Part shown: one piece after another, positions 10,401 through 22,000 of the stretch
How the letters are laid out: each line of letters begins with the position of its first letter
Numbering within the stretch: position 1 is the first letter of the stretch
Assembly: GCA_001598975.1 (NCBI GenBank)
Contig: BBXU01002440.1
Location: 1-30,212 of the forward strand
Length of the DNA stretch: 30,212 nucleotides
Reading direction: 5' to 3'
From: Parachlorella kessleri
Taxonomy: Eukaryota > Chlorophyta > Trebouxiophyceae > Chlorellales > Chlorellaceae
Position numbers and translations under genes: made by a program
Notes under the pieces: model-generated
What the model was told of the DNA's origin: nothing
Seen by the model: the letters and a program-made list of their open reading frames with translations, nothing else
Databases searched by the model: none

Positions 10401-13400
10401 AACGCGTTGGCCTCGTCATTGCATGAGGCAGCATGCGCCAGCGGGCTTCGCACATGGGCTGAACGGTCCACAGGGCCGAGGGGGGCCATATGGATGATGG
10501 CTACCGAGATGTCGTCCACGAGGGCCTGCAGGCGCAGGTGGGGCAGGCAAGCAGCCTGTCGATTGGGCCAGCCAGCAACCAAAGTCCTGCCAGGTGCCGG
10601 GTATCCTGTGTCTACCTGACTGGTCCCTGCGCCGCGGGCTTTGCAAGGGCGGCACAACACCTACCTACACCGCCTTTCCCAAAGGCCGGTGTGGGGACAG
10701 GTTGCGAAGGAACAAATACACCAAGAGACCACATAAGCCCGCGCACTCCCAATACGTCCACAAGCAGGCGATACAGCCTTCAAAGTCCGCCTCCCGCCTG
10801 GCATGCTAAACAGCCCGTGCGTCAGCTGCTTCACAGCCGGGCAGCCGCCCTCACCAACCTCTTCATGCCGCGCTTTCCAGCGCTCCTGGGCCTCCAGCGT
10901 CAGCGCCTCCGCACAGCTCAGCCCCTGGGCGCGGCCGTTGCGGTACCGCTCTATGAAGTCCACCACCTCCTCATTGGACATGATGTCCCACAGCCCGTCC
11001 GTGCCCAGCACCTGCAAGGGGCGGGCGGGACAAGGTTTCAAACCTTATGAATTGCCGCAAACAACAGCAGGCGGCCGCTCCGTCCCGACCGCCCGGCGCC
11101 CACCAACCCTCGGCCAGTCCCTCGCACCCTGCCGACAAGCAAGGAGCTGGTGCTAAACCTCACCAGGAACAGGTCTGATGTCAACAAGCAAGGAACTGTT
11201 GCAGAAGGAACAGAACCAGCGACTCACCAGGAACAGGTCTCGCTCGCCCAGGGTGTAGGTGGACAGCACGGGCTCATTAGTCACGCCCACAGCGTGCGCG
11301 TACAGGTCGCCCAGCGAGCGGCTCATCGCGAGGCCGGGCAGCACGTCGTCGCCGCGGCGGAACACCCTGTGGGCGCCCACCCGCTCGCCGCTCTCGTCGC
11401 GCAGCTGGCTCACCACGCCGCCTGCAGACAAAGAGACGGCAACGAGCGGAGCGGCGAGTCAATGGCAACACTAGCAGCACAGCCACAAGATGGGCACATA
11501 CAGGCTGGCACCGCCTCCCCCTGCTGCGCCACCTGGCATCGGCTTGGGGTGCCATGAAGTGTACCAACGGCAGCCCAGGCCCCAGCTGCAGTTGATGCTG
11601 CTCGCACACCTGCATTGCGGATCCTCTTAAGCTCCTCCGGGTGGTCGGGCTTGGCATCCCACGTCATTTGTATGGCCTCGGTACCGCTGCCGGAGTGACA
11701 CCGCCGGGCCAGAACACACCTAGAGTCGCCTGCAGCAGCCAAGCAACCAGTTTAACCACCTCCATGTACTTGCTGTTTTGCTCAAGGTTGGTAGGAGGGA
11801 AGGAACTTGGGAAGGCTGGGCGGACTTGTACTGTCTGCCGACCCAGGGTAAGCTGAGCGTGCAGCTGCCCTGGCAGGAGGGCATGGCATGAGCATAGACA
11901 GCCACAATACGAAAGTACGCGCCAGGTACCTCCCCTGAATGTCATGATGCACAGTAAGGCAACTGCACTGTGACACCGCGCCAGCACCAGTCCACCCCAT
12001 GGTGCAAACCTGTCACAGCCCACCACCCTCCTTACAGACTGAGCGCAAGTAACACCCACAAGCCTCCGACCACCAAGCAATGACTGCTGGACTCACACCA
12101 CCACACACCTGTGTTGGCTAGGTAGACCTTGCGGCCGCAGACCACCGCGAAACATGCGGTGGTGCCTGACAGGGACGCGTCAAAGCCACACAGCTGGGAG
12201 TCGCGCATGAAGGCATCTACGGCAGCGCACGCGTCGCGCATAGCGCGCAGGCGCTTCTTGTCCCCTGCCCGCAGCGTCATCGCGCCGCTGCCGGCCAGCA
12301 GCGCTGGCATCTGGGTGCTGGCACACGTGGCTGCCATGCGACCGTAGGGTCCGTGGCCGTCGAAAACGCCTGCAGCAACGCCACCCCACCGCAAGCATTG
12401 GGCAAGGGACTTACCGCAAGAGAACAGGAGGGCTTCAGACAGATGAAACCATCAGACACTCCGGCAATAAGTTGCACAGCCTGAATAGGCTTCGACCTCC
12501 TGCTTATCAGCGAGTCGAGCCTTGCAAGGAGCTCACAGCTGGCACACGCCGCGCAAGGCACAACATCACCACGCTGGGGCTGTCATTACAGCTATTGAGG
12601 CTCAGAACACTGTTCTCTGGCAGCATGTAGCTGCTGACTTCTTTCGAGCCCCCGGCAGACCTTCCTTCAACAGACTGAACAACCAAAAAAGCCATGCTTG
12701 CTTAATGAGTAAACCCACTGCCCGCACTGGCCCTGATGCTGCGCTCACGAGCCTGGGCCCAGCCTCTGCACGAACAACAGCCATGCCGGGTGCACTAGAG
12801 CCTTGCCCGAGCCGGAAGCACCAGGCGGTATGCAAGTGCCCATGAAAAACACCCACCAGCGAAGATCTGGCAGGGCAGGTTGGCAAAATTTGGCACCACC
12901 ACCACGTCGTCCTGGCAGTCGTTCTTCATCCAGCGGGCATTGGCTTCGGCGAAGAGCCGCTCTTCCTCGCTGACGTCAGCATCCAGCCAGTAAAAGGATG
13001 GCCGAATGCCTACCTCCGCAGAGACCACTGCTGAACTGTGGGCATCGTCTACAGCACCTGCACCAAAGCAGAGAAAAGCTCTCGGGGTTTCTGGGTTGTT
13101 ATGCCACTAGCGAGATCGGGGTAGACCAAAGTGCACGCACGCCTACGTTGCCGTCTTGAGCTTGGCCACCATGGCCTAGGAGTGTGTGAGAGTGCACGGC
13201 CAAACAGGAACTCCCGCGCTCTCTCATGCCACTGTGTTGCTGCCCTGGACTGTGAGCTATAGACAAGCTAGGCCTGTTTTTTTGCTACGACCTGGCTGTG
13301 GTTGCAGCGAGCGCAGGGCTGGCGGTACAACCCCAAAGGTACCTAGTCTACCAAGTGTTCCACAGCCCTACAAGGATTCCACCACCACCGACAGCCCTGC

Positions 13401-13774
13401 ACACCAAAGCAGCCAAGACAGTGCGGCCAAAACCCAGGCATTGGGCCTAGGCACAACAAAGGCCGGCATGGAGGCAGCTGGCGGTCACAGTGCGCACCCC
13501 TACCTGTTCGGCTGGTGAAACAGGACCAGAACGGAAGGATGGTGGGCAACAGCTTGCTGGACGAAGGAGAGGCAGTTGGCGAGGGCCGTGGCTTGATAAC
13601 AGGGGATGCAAGTGGCGACGCCTGCGCAGCTGACCAGAACCCAGAGGAGTGCAGACTGCCAGGGCTGCCCTCCTCTTGGTGGCTGCTGTACTGTGCATCC
13701 GACGTGCTAGGCACCTTCAGTGCTGCACTTAGGGCTGACGAGCCGTGGACCTTCCTGTTGCTGTTCAAGTCCAT
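7429..13774 (-). CDS. PPM-family (PP2C) serine/threonine protein phosphatase with long C-terminal tail
   Basis: A Mn/Mg-dependent phosphatase that removes phosphate from Ser/Thr; its substrate is unknown. Exons on the minus strand are 13504-13774, 12857-13057, 12109-12369, 11610-11729, 11228-11421, 10859-11011, 9747-10525, 9104-9263, 8579-8674, 8055-8272 and 7429-7732, giving 2757 nt and about 918 aa. The motifs run in PP2C order: QDD before GVFDGHGPYG (Asp161/Gly162), LSGTTACF, ANTGDSRCVL, ELKRIRNAGG, LAMSRSLGDLYAH, LGTDGLWDIMSNEE (Asp354) and LVDDISVAI (Asp405). All metal ligands are present. A Ser/Pro-rich 90-residue exon precedes the domain. About 500 residues follow it, with Gln, Ala and Ser runs. 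The exon 6 donor (GAG|GTTGGT at 10859, or GCT|GTGAAG at 10835) and the exon 7 acceptor (10525 or 10555) are uncertain. The tail exons rest on phase and splice sites only. Confidence 0.88.
8205..8226. repeat. (ATTG)5 microsatellite inside phosphatase exon 10
   Basis: Five ATTG units plus AT lie within the exon placed at 8055-8272. On the minus strand they read YQSINQSIT in the open frame. The unit length is not a multiple of three, so a change in copy number would shift the frame unless the segment is spliced out. A 48-bp in-frame mini-intron (8191-8238, GTAACT...CCACAG) could do that. Confidence 0.8.
9677..9692. repeat. (TTTA)4 microsatellite in phosphatase intron 7
   Basis: Four TTTA units followed by TTAAG lie in the intron at 9264-9746, about 55 bp from its 5' splice site on the minus strand. 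This is a simple AT-rich repeat in an otherwise GC-rich gene. Confidence 0.85.
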
Positions 13775-14602
13775 CCTGCCAGCTGAGGTGAGCCTGCTTC
13801 AACTAGCGGGCCCCGTGCATGGCGCTCGGCTTCAGCGATGCCACGCTGCTAAGTAATACCCTTGGTTTGTCAGCAGAGAGGCTACACACAGCTTTGACTT
13901 GACAACCGCGCCGTGCTGCCACGGAGGTGCTGACTCCTGGCGTTCACAGGACGGGCCCAGCGCACGGTAGACAGCACTGCAAATAGGCAGCAAAACGAAC
14001 CAGAAGCTCCTCAGGAAGGAGCCCTAGAAAGTACAAGGTAGCAGTGCACGGCACTCCATCATGCAGACTGTCTCCCTGCACCCCAGCGGCGTGAAAAGTT
14101 ACCAGGTGTATATTCAGGACTACGTAAGTGTACGTCTTACTGCTCCAAACTAGAGGGCACAGTTGCACGCATGAGCTACAAATGCAGCGAGGGCCGGGTG
14201 TGAGACTCCGCTGTAAGTCTAAACGTGTTATACCTCCTCGGGTGAGCAAGCAAGCCCTCGCCCTTTACCTGGTTGGGGTTGGGGGTTGGTCCCTCAAGAC
14301 GGGCGATCCAGTGGAACTAGTCTCACACCAAGTCAAAAGACTGTTACAGGAAGCAGATAGGACGGGCACGTGGATCTAAGACAGGGCTTGTGTAAGCCTT
14401 TCCTAGCCTGAAGGGCCAAGTCCCTACAGCACTATCCTGGGACAAATGCTATGATCAACGCCTAAATGCCCGTGGGACACCCCCACGGCTGCAGCGGCTG
14501 CCTGGACCGTGCCCAGCCTCAGCATTAGGGGGCTCTTGTGCTTGCCTGAGCTGAGTGGCAAGGTCCCCGCAGTCTGCGGAGTGGGTTCCTTCTGCTCAGC
14601 AG

Positions 14603-14908
14603 GGATACCATCTTAGCAGGGATACTATCCTAGTAGGCTCAGCAGGGATACTATCCTGGTAGGCTACCCGAACACACACGCTGTCCGTTGTGACGAATTC
14701 AAAATGGTTTGACGATTTGTAACACTGCATGCAAATGATGTGGGAGCCTTGGGAAGGATACCATCTTAGCAGGGATACTATCCTAGTAGGCTCAGCAGGG
14801 ATACTATCCTGGTAGGCTACCCGAACACACACGCTGTCCGTTGTGACGAATTCAAAATGGTTTGACGATGTGTAACACTGCATGCAAATGATGTGGGAGC
14901 CTTGGGAA
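14603..14908. repeat. 153-bp tandem duplication, two nearly identical copies
   Basis: The copies start at 14603 and 14756, both with GGATACCATCTTAGCAGGGA, and end after TGGGAGCCTTGGGAA. By eye the only difference is GACGATTTG against GACGATGTG. Inside each copy an AGGGATAC(C/T)ATC(C/T)TAG(C/T)AGG motif is repeated three times, so the unit itself was built from a shorter tandem repeat. The near identity points to a recent event. Confidence 0.93.
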
Positions 14909-16379
14909 ATGGTCATGCAGAGCAGCAGTCCACAGCGTCACATACCCAAGGTTGCTCATTGTGGACGCCCAACATGGTGCATTGGCGACTGGAGAAGGCA
15001 CATAGATAGTAGACCTGGTATAGAACGGTATATACATGCGAATAGGGGCATGGATGAAGTGCCCAGCCTCACTGAGGACAATGGAACGCCACCCTGCTAG
15101 GCTGGCAGGCTGGGCAGCTCAAATTTGGGACAACAGCATGACAAGCTACGCCGCCTTGACCAGTCGGATATCACGACCAAAAGCCTGTGCCTTTTGCACC
15201 ATACCCGGCAACTCCTGCAACAGATTTTCTTGACAATGCGTTGGCTGGGTCAGGCGCTGGGACGGGAACACCATCAAATGACCAAGTGTCCTGTGGTCCG
15301 GTGCTGGTACTGTTAGGGTTCTGGCCCTGCCTGTGCATAGCTGACAGCCTAGCCGCACGGAAGGCAAGGACAAGCACTAAGCTGAGCAACAAATACCTTC
15401 AGCCTTTGGCTTTAGCCCTGACGCTTTGGCAGCCCGGTGAGCCCACGACAACAGCCCACAGCACGCATCGTCAGAAAACGTTACGTAAACTCTCAGACTT
15501 GGGGTCTTGCACCGTGGCTTACTAGGAGCATCAGAACAACGTGCCATACACCCAAGTCCAGTTTGTACTAGCATTTGACGCGACAAAGGTAGAAGCCCAC
15601 TTACAGTAGTCTGGATGAGTGGTTCATGGGCACGGACACTGATCATCTCTCCTGGCTAAGTGCCCAACATCCCCTTGGTCAAGAAATATAACTGGTCAGA
15701 ACCTGTAGGCTTGTAGCAGCTGGTAGGACTGCCCGGCAATGCCGTCCGCTGATACAGCCTTAGCCACCTTCTCATGCAGGCCTGGTAGTGGCAGGGCAGC
15801 AATGGCAGCAGCTCCACGCAGCTGGCCCTGTTGGCTGGCAGGGAGTGGAAGCCGGCAACACAGCCTCATGTGACGGCCACTGTGGGCTGCGGGAGGCGAT
15901 AACGGCAATGACGTATAACAGCCGCTACGGGCTGCCAGGCGTGGGACGCAACGTTTGACAGCGATCTGTCATGCTGTTGTTCCTTGCTGCCGTCGAACCT
16001 GTACCTTCTGTAGTCAGCTGAAGCCAGCTGAAGGCTGGGCAGCAGCCGGAGGCTCATACAGCTGCTGCGGTATGCTTTTAAGCGCCTCTGTCAGCAGCTT
16101 ATCATAAGGCCTCGGGAACACCCTCCTTCAAGCTGCCACTGCCGTTTTAAGCCTGGTGGCTGTAAGAGGAGGGTCAGCCCTGGGCCAAATAGACAACCCA
16201 ACGATCCTTCCCAGCGGCCGGTTCCACGACGCTGCTGTTCATACTGTCCTGTTGAAGTGTCTTCAGCTGTTGCTGCTGCAACTGCTGAGCACTGCTCTCA
16301 CGAATTATGAAAAGTACCCCCAGCGGAGGTTCGAGCACTTACTGTAATTACAGCTGTGGCATCAAAGCACATCAAGCTT

Positions 16380-16790
16380 GTTGAAGCAATTCACCAAGAT
16401 CACAGTCCTTGGATCCGCTGGCATATGCCATGGCAGGGAACCAGTGCAGTACCCTTCCAATTGTTACCTAATGGTCAAAGGGTTCCGATCCCTGGCGAAA
16501 TACCCTAAGCATTGTTCAATTCCGATTTGATCAGCACACTTCGCGATCTGGCAAGCGAGTATGGCAACGCCCGGCTGCAAAGCCAGTATGCAGAGGCATG
16601 CCTCGCTGCAAGGGATATTTGTGCCGCCCCGTCAACATCCATACCAGAGGGATGACCTACTACTTTGCTTCGATGATTAAAGGGAGGCGCGCCGAGGGTG
16701 CGGAAGCCTCTTCGCCAAGGTGGCAGACAATGTTAGAGCGGCCACCAGAGAGTTGCAGGCCAGGCTAACCGATGTAGGATGGCTCTGAGG
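16380..16790 (+). pseudogene. Possible decayed coding remnant
   Basis: One plus-strand frame from 16380 to 16655 reads like protein (HQDHSPWIRWHMPWQG, then STLRDLASEYGNARLQSQYA) but has an in-frame TAA at 16506. After its stop at 16653 a shifted frame reads LFAKVADNVRAATRELQARL and stops near 16786. Helix-like heptads on both sides of the breaks are the only evidence. I do not recognise a family. It could be a fragment of a transposable element, an old gene copy or chance. Confidence 0.25.
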
Positions 16791-17677
16791 TCTCGTCCTG
16801 GGTTGGAAAGGGGCTTGTCTGCCGGCCCCAATCAATGCTTACCTCTTTCAAGCACAACGAGAGCTCTCCCCGCGCAGAAAGTATGGACGCCGTGGCACCC
16901 ATACCCTGCCAAGTAAGAGTATGGAGCCCCTGCCAACCATGCCTTACATGAGCCCTCCACACGAGGCGACCATCCTTGACCGTACACTGCGTCCTTACCC
17001 CTTGACAGCCAATAATTCCGTACTGGTGGACTAGACTACAAGCAAGTACAAATACACACAAGGTAGGAAGAGCTGAGTTCCAAAAGGGAGGATTATGAGC
17101 GGAAATGCAAGCTCTCAGCCCATTCAGGATCCACCAGAACAGCGTTCACCACAGCCACCCTGCCCTGCCGAAAACATGCCCGGCAACCCATGTCAACTCC
17201 AGAGATTATTGCCAACAACTTCAGCGCCCCACGCAGGAACTGGTCAAGCCCTCAGCCCATGCAGTAGAACAGCAATACCCAAGCAACCCCCGGTAATCAC
17301 ACCCAAAGCACCCAAGCGACTGCCCTTCACGGCTCTGTAACCCCGACCAGTGAAAAAAAGCTACACAAGAAAAGTTGAGCCCCCAAAGGTACACCACGAG
17401 CAACACCAATAAGACACGGCGGCTCTAGCCAACATAGTCAGCCCCTACGCTTTATAGCAGTGTTAGGCCACCAGCAGGCTTGGGAGGAGCCCGGCTCGTC
17501 CCAGTAAGCCGGGCAGAGCCGGGCCCGTACACTTAACAACGGACAAGTGCTTAGCTGACAGACACGAAAATACCCGGCTCATAAATACCCTGCAAAAGGA
17601 GCCACGACTAGCATGAAACAGCCAGGCCCTGGAGGAACACACACGACCATACCCAAGGAGGTGCCCGCGGATCACTC

Positions 17678-19014
17678 TTAGGCGCAGGCTTCACCCACAG
17701 TTGTTCTCCCCTCGCTCCCAGGTTGGGCTAGCTGCTGCTGCGCCTCTTGCTGGCTGGGTGTTCCTTGGGTCGCCTCCCCAGGCGCGGGCTGCAAGGGCAG
17801 GCGGGCCGTGTGTGATACACATACCGCTCAAGTGGAGCAACCGTGACAAGCAGATGGAGCCACGTCAGATGAGTAACAGGTCACCGCAGGTGAACACAGC
17901 CAGTCATTCTTAGCAGAACTGCTATGTTAGCTTGGCAAGCAGAAGGAAGCACAAATAACATGTCACCTCAGGACGAGCGATTTCCAGGCCTATAGAAGAT
18001 GCCAGGGTATCTCACCCGCACCACATCCGCCTCTGCTGCAACAGCCACCGAGGCCGCCAGCTGGAGAAGGGCGGCCTGGATGGAGGGGGCCAGCTTGTCA
18101 GGGGAGCTGTTGAGCAATAGCTGGGCGGCACGCTCCACAAATTCCTACAGCACATTCAGCCGCAGCTTCCCTCAGTTACCCGACCCACCCTGCCCTCACA
18201 CAAACTCCTATAACGCAGTCAGCCGCAGCTTCAGTCAGTTACCCAACCCACCCGGCCCTCACACACACTCCTACAGCGCAGTCAGTCGCCGTTTCCCTCA
18301 GACACCCGACCCATTACGGCCCTCATACACAATGGGAGGTGATTTGTTGGGGCGAGGGGAAATGCCAGCTGCTGGGCCGAACGCGCCCCCACACTCCTCC
18401 AGATCAGGTCAAAGAAATTGACCAAGTTCACTAGGTCTACACCAGTGCACAAAGGCAGCTTAATCTTTGATCCAGCCAGGCTGGCCCCACCTCCATATCG
18501 GCAGCCGCCAGGCCATCAAGAAGCGCAGCTCCCTCGCCAGCCGCCACCCCAGACCTGCAGCCATCCAGCTGCCCCTGCAGCCCCCCCAGCCCCGGCTCCT
18601 TCCCGCCGCTGTCCAGCTGCTTGGCAGCACCCATGCTGCTGCTGCCCACAGCACCTTCCGCCGGCGGCTGCCGAACAGCCAGGCTGTCCACGCTGGCCCC
18701 CGAGCCCGTCACCAGTGAGCTCATGCCGGGTGCCAGCTGCCGCCCCGTCTGCTGCGCCTCCCACACCTCCTGCCACCGCCGCTGCTGCTCCAACAGCTGC
18801 TGGGGCTGCGGGCCCTCTGCTGGCTGGGATGCCATCGCCCGCAGCAGCGGCCGCGGCTGCAGGGACGGCCGGATGCCAGACCAGAACGAGGAGCAGGCGG
18901 GGCCTGGGTCACTTGCCACCGCCCACGCTGCGCCCGGCACGGAGAAACCCGGCGCTGGCGGCGTGCCTTGCCTAGGAGGAGCCGAGAAGGCGCTCAGACC
19001 CACTGAAGGGCCCC

Positions 19015-19055
<41 letters not shown>

Positions 19056-22000
19056 GAAACGCTGTGCCACTGACGCGGCTGCCCAAGCGACTGCTGCTGA
19101 CGCTGCCCCTCTCGCGACCACTCCGTCGAAGGGCGCGGCTGGTCCCCCCACGCCGGCGGCGGGGATGCCGCACGGCGTTGCTGCGGCAGCGCAGCGCGGA
19201 GCAGGCCGTTGGCCGCTTGTGTTTGCAGCACGGCCGGGGCGCTGCCGCCCATGCCGCACGCTACCCCCAGCAGGGACATCAGGGGTTCCAGCTGTGACAG
19301 TTGCGACAGCTCTGCGCTCTGCCGCGCTGCGCCTGCTGCACCTGGCGCCGCTGCGCCCGCAGCACCTGTTGCTGTTGCTGCGCCTGGTAGAGGAAGCGCG
19401 GAAGGCATCAATGGTGCCGCGGCCGGCGGGGCCCCTCCCGGCGCCGTGTCATCCACCCCAGCCCTCTCAGAGCCTTGCTGGAACACCCCTGGGGGCCACG
19501 ACATCCAGGCAGGCAGTGAAGCCAGGCTGCTAGGGTCGGCTCCAACACTGAGAAGGCCCTGCAGGGACTCATCCAACCCAAAGCTGGCTAGATGGTCGTG
19601 CGCCCGTGCCGGCCCTGGCTGCTGCTGCCGCCGCTGCTGCTGCTGGGCAAGGGCCGAGGCAACCACGATGGTAGCCAGCTCGCTGCCCCCGGGCAGCGCT
19701 GCCAGGTCCTGCAGTATCTGGGCAGGGAGCGCTGGGTTCGCCGATGAAGCAGCCGCAGGCGCGGCCGCAGCGGCGAACGCGCCTCGCGCCGCGGCGCTGC
19801 CTGCCGCCGCAGCCAGCTGCAGCTGGCTGTCGCCGTTGAGAAGCGGCAGCAGCTGTGCCGCCGTCGCGGCCGGCTCCCCTATGGCACCAGCTGAGGCCAA
19901 GCCTTGCTGGCCCAGCGGTACCGGCAGCGTGTCCCGCAGTGCGGGCGCGCCGCCAACGTGCCGCCCGGCGCCGTCTGATGAGGGGCCTCGAGACGCCCAC
20001 AGCCCTCCTGAGTTGAGCACAGGGAGCTCCTTGGGCAAGCCGCCAGCTGAGGCGGCGGCAGCGGCAGCAGAGGCAGACCCCAGCAGGCCTGCCTCGTATG
20101 CCTGCAGGCATAGCAGCAGCAGAAGGCGCAGGTGCGTCAGCCGCTGGTGATCCGTACACAAAGCAGTTCGTAGGAACGCAGCAGGGCGACAGGCCTGGGG
20201 AGGCACCAATTCTGAGAGCTACACATCTCGGGAGCCAGACAACATCTGGGGGCAGCCGCCGACTGGGCACAGCTAACCTCCACAATCCCATGCCATGATG
20301 AGTAGCCACACACCTGGCGGGTTGAGGGAGGCGCGACTCGCTGCTCTTGCTGGCTGGCATACCACCGGAAGCCCTGGCCAGCAGTGGGGATCACGCCTGC
20401 ACCCGCCAGAGCATCTGCTCTAGGCTGCTCGTCACCGTTTGTCACCACACGTGGCTGCGGTTGCTCCTGCTGCCGCGGTTGGTGGTGAAGCGGGGGTTGG
20501 TGCTGCGCAGGTGAGTGCCACGCAGGCTGTGCCTTACTGCGCGGGGCTGCCACCACAGCAAGCAGCTGTTCCCACGGCGCAGGGCCTGGAGCAGCCGCGC
20601 CAGGAGCGGCGGCATCAGCGGCCGTGCCTGCAGCCAGAGCTGGCTGCTGGGACGGCTGCGGCGGGGCGGGGGGCTGGAAGAGGGGAGGTGGCGTTGGCAG
20701 AGCCGCCCCCTTGCCACCTGGGGAGAAGTCCTGCCTCGGCCAGCCCTGCTGCTGCCGTGGTACTTGCTGCTGCGGCGGCTGCTGGGGAGCCGGTCCCTTG
20801 GCAAAGTCGTGGGCACGGTCATGAGCTGCTGACGGCAGCGCTAGGGCGGGCCGCGCATGCTGCCCATGCTGCTGCTCCTTGGCCTCCTCCTGCTCCCCAT
20901 ACATCTCTTCCTCGTCCATCCCATCCTCGTACGCGCTCAGCCTCCTCCTCCGCCGCCGCCGCTGCCGCTGCGCCTGCGCCCCCGTAGGGCTGCCCGCGGC
21001 ATCCAGCGAGCTACTCGACGCGCCAGCAAGGTCAGAGTGGCCGCTGTAGCTGCTGGAGCCTGGGTGCTGCGCCGCGCCCGGCTGCGGGCCCGGCTGGTGA
21101 CCGCCGTAATCATGGCCAAGAAGGCCACCACCACCCCTGGGGGTGGCCCTGTGCTGCTGGTAGTGCTGCAGGTGGAGGTGCTCCGGCATGTCGTCGTCCT
21201 TGCGAGCCTTGCTCCTGGCAGTCCTGCGCCGGCTGTTGTGCTGCTCCAGCTTGGCCTTGCAGGTCTTGCGGTCACCTTCAAAGTCGGACAGCGGCTGGAA
21301 GCGGCCGCACTGCAGCAAGGCAGGGCTTCAGGCTCAGCAGGGCTGCCAACAGGTGTGCTGTTTCCCAGGGCAAGCGGGCCCAACGCCCACTGCCGGTGAC
21401 TCGTATGCCTAACACAGGACCAACTCCTTCAATGACACAAAGGAAGGCACACAATACAGCACGACGGGCGGCAGAGGCCTTCGCTTTGAGTCTATGCAGG
21501 CAAGCTTCCACAGGTGTTTCACTAGGTACAGCGAGCCTGCCGTAGGGAGGTAACTACTCTTAGAGGACCAAGCACGCAGGCCAGCTGTTTTGCAGCGGTA
21601 CCATGGGTTCAGCTACAGTAGAGCTCCCTCACCTGCTGACACCACCGCTGAAGCTGCCCACCCAAATCCACCGACGGCAGGTTGCAGTGCATCTGGCAAA
21701 TCCGATACCTCTGCATAGGCCATGATCCAAAATCTCTACATACCAACTGACAGCTAATGCGCTCATTTGGGTCATGGAGGGGCGACTCAGGTGGCTAATC
21801 GGAACCATTCAACTCCGGCCGCCCAAGCTGGTACTCTACCGCCATCAAACCACCTCAAGCCGCCATCAAGCCACCTCAAGTCGCCATCAAACCACCTCAA
21901 GCCAGTGCCAGTGCCAGGGTCCAAGCAAGTAAGCTGGGCCGCAACTCGGGTGCAAGCACATGCACCCCGAGAGGATGGAGTGAAGCTGCTGCCACTTGCG

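Larger units (their letters stand above)
13775..17677. other. 3.9-kb intergenic spacer
   Basis: This lies between the phosphatase ATG and the SBP1 stop codon. It must hold the phosphatase promoter (right of 13774) and the SBP1 3' UTR (left of 17678). It contains a 153-bp tandem duplication at 14603-14908 and a possibly decayed plus-strand coding remnant near 16380-16790. I recognised no intact gene on either strand. Confidence 0.5.

Noticed and set aside
9945..10619. Plus-strand open frame of about 224 codons
   Set aside because: Antisense shadow of phosphatase exon 7, rich in Cys and Leu from reversed CAG runs.
19209..20150. Long plus-strand open frame (about 313 codons)
   Set aside because: It is the antisense shadow of the GC-rich SBP1 exon 5. 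Its composition (Cys, Arg, Ala runs) is that of reversed CAG/GCN codons and no domain is seen.
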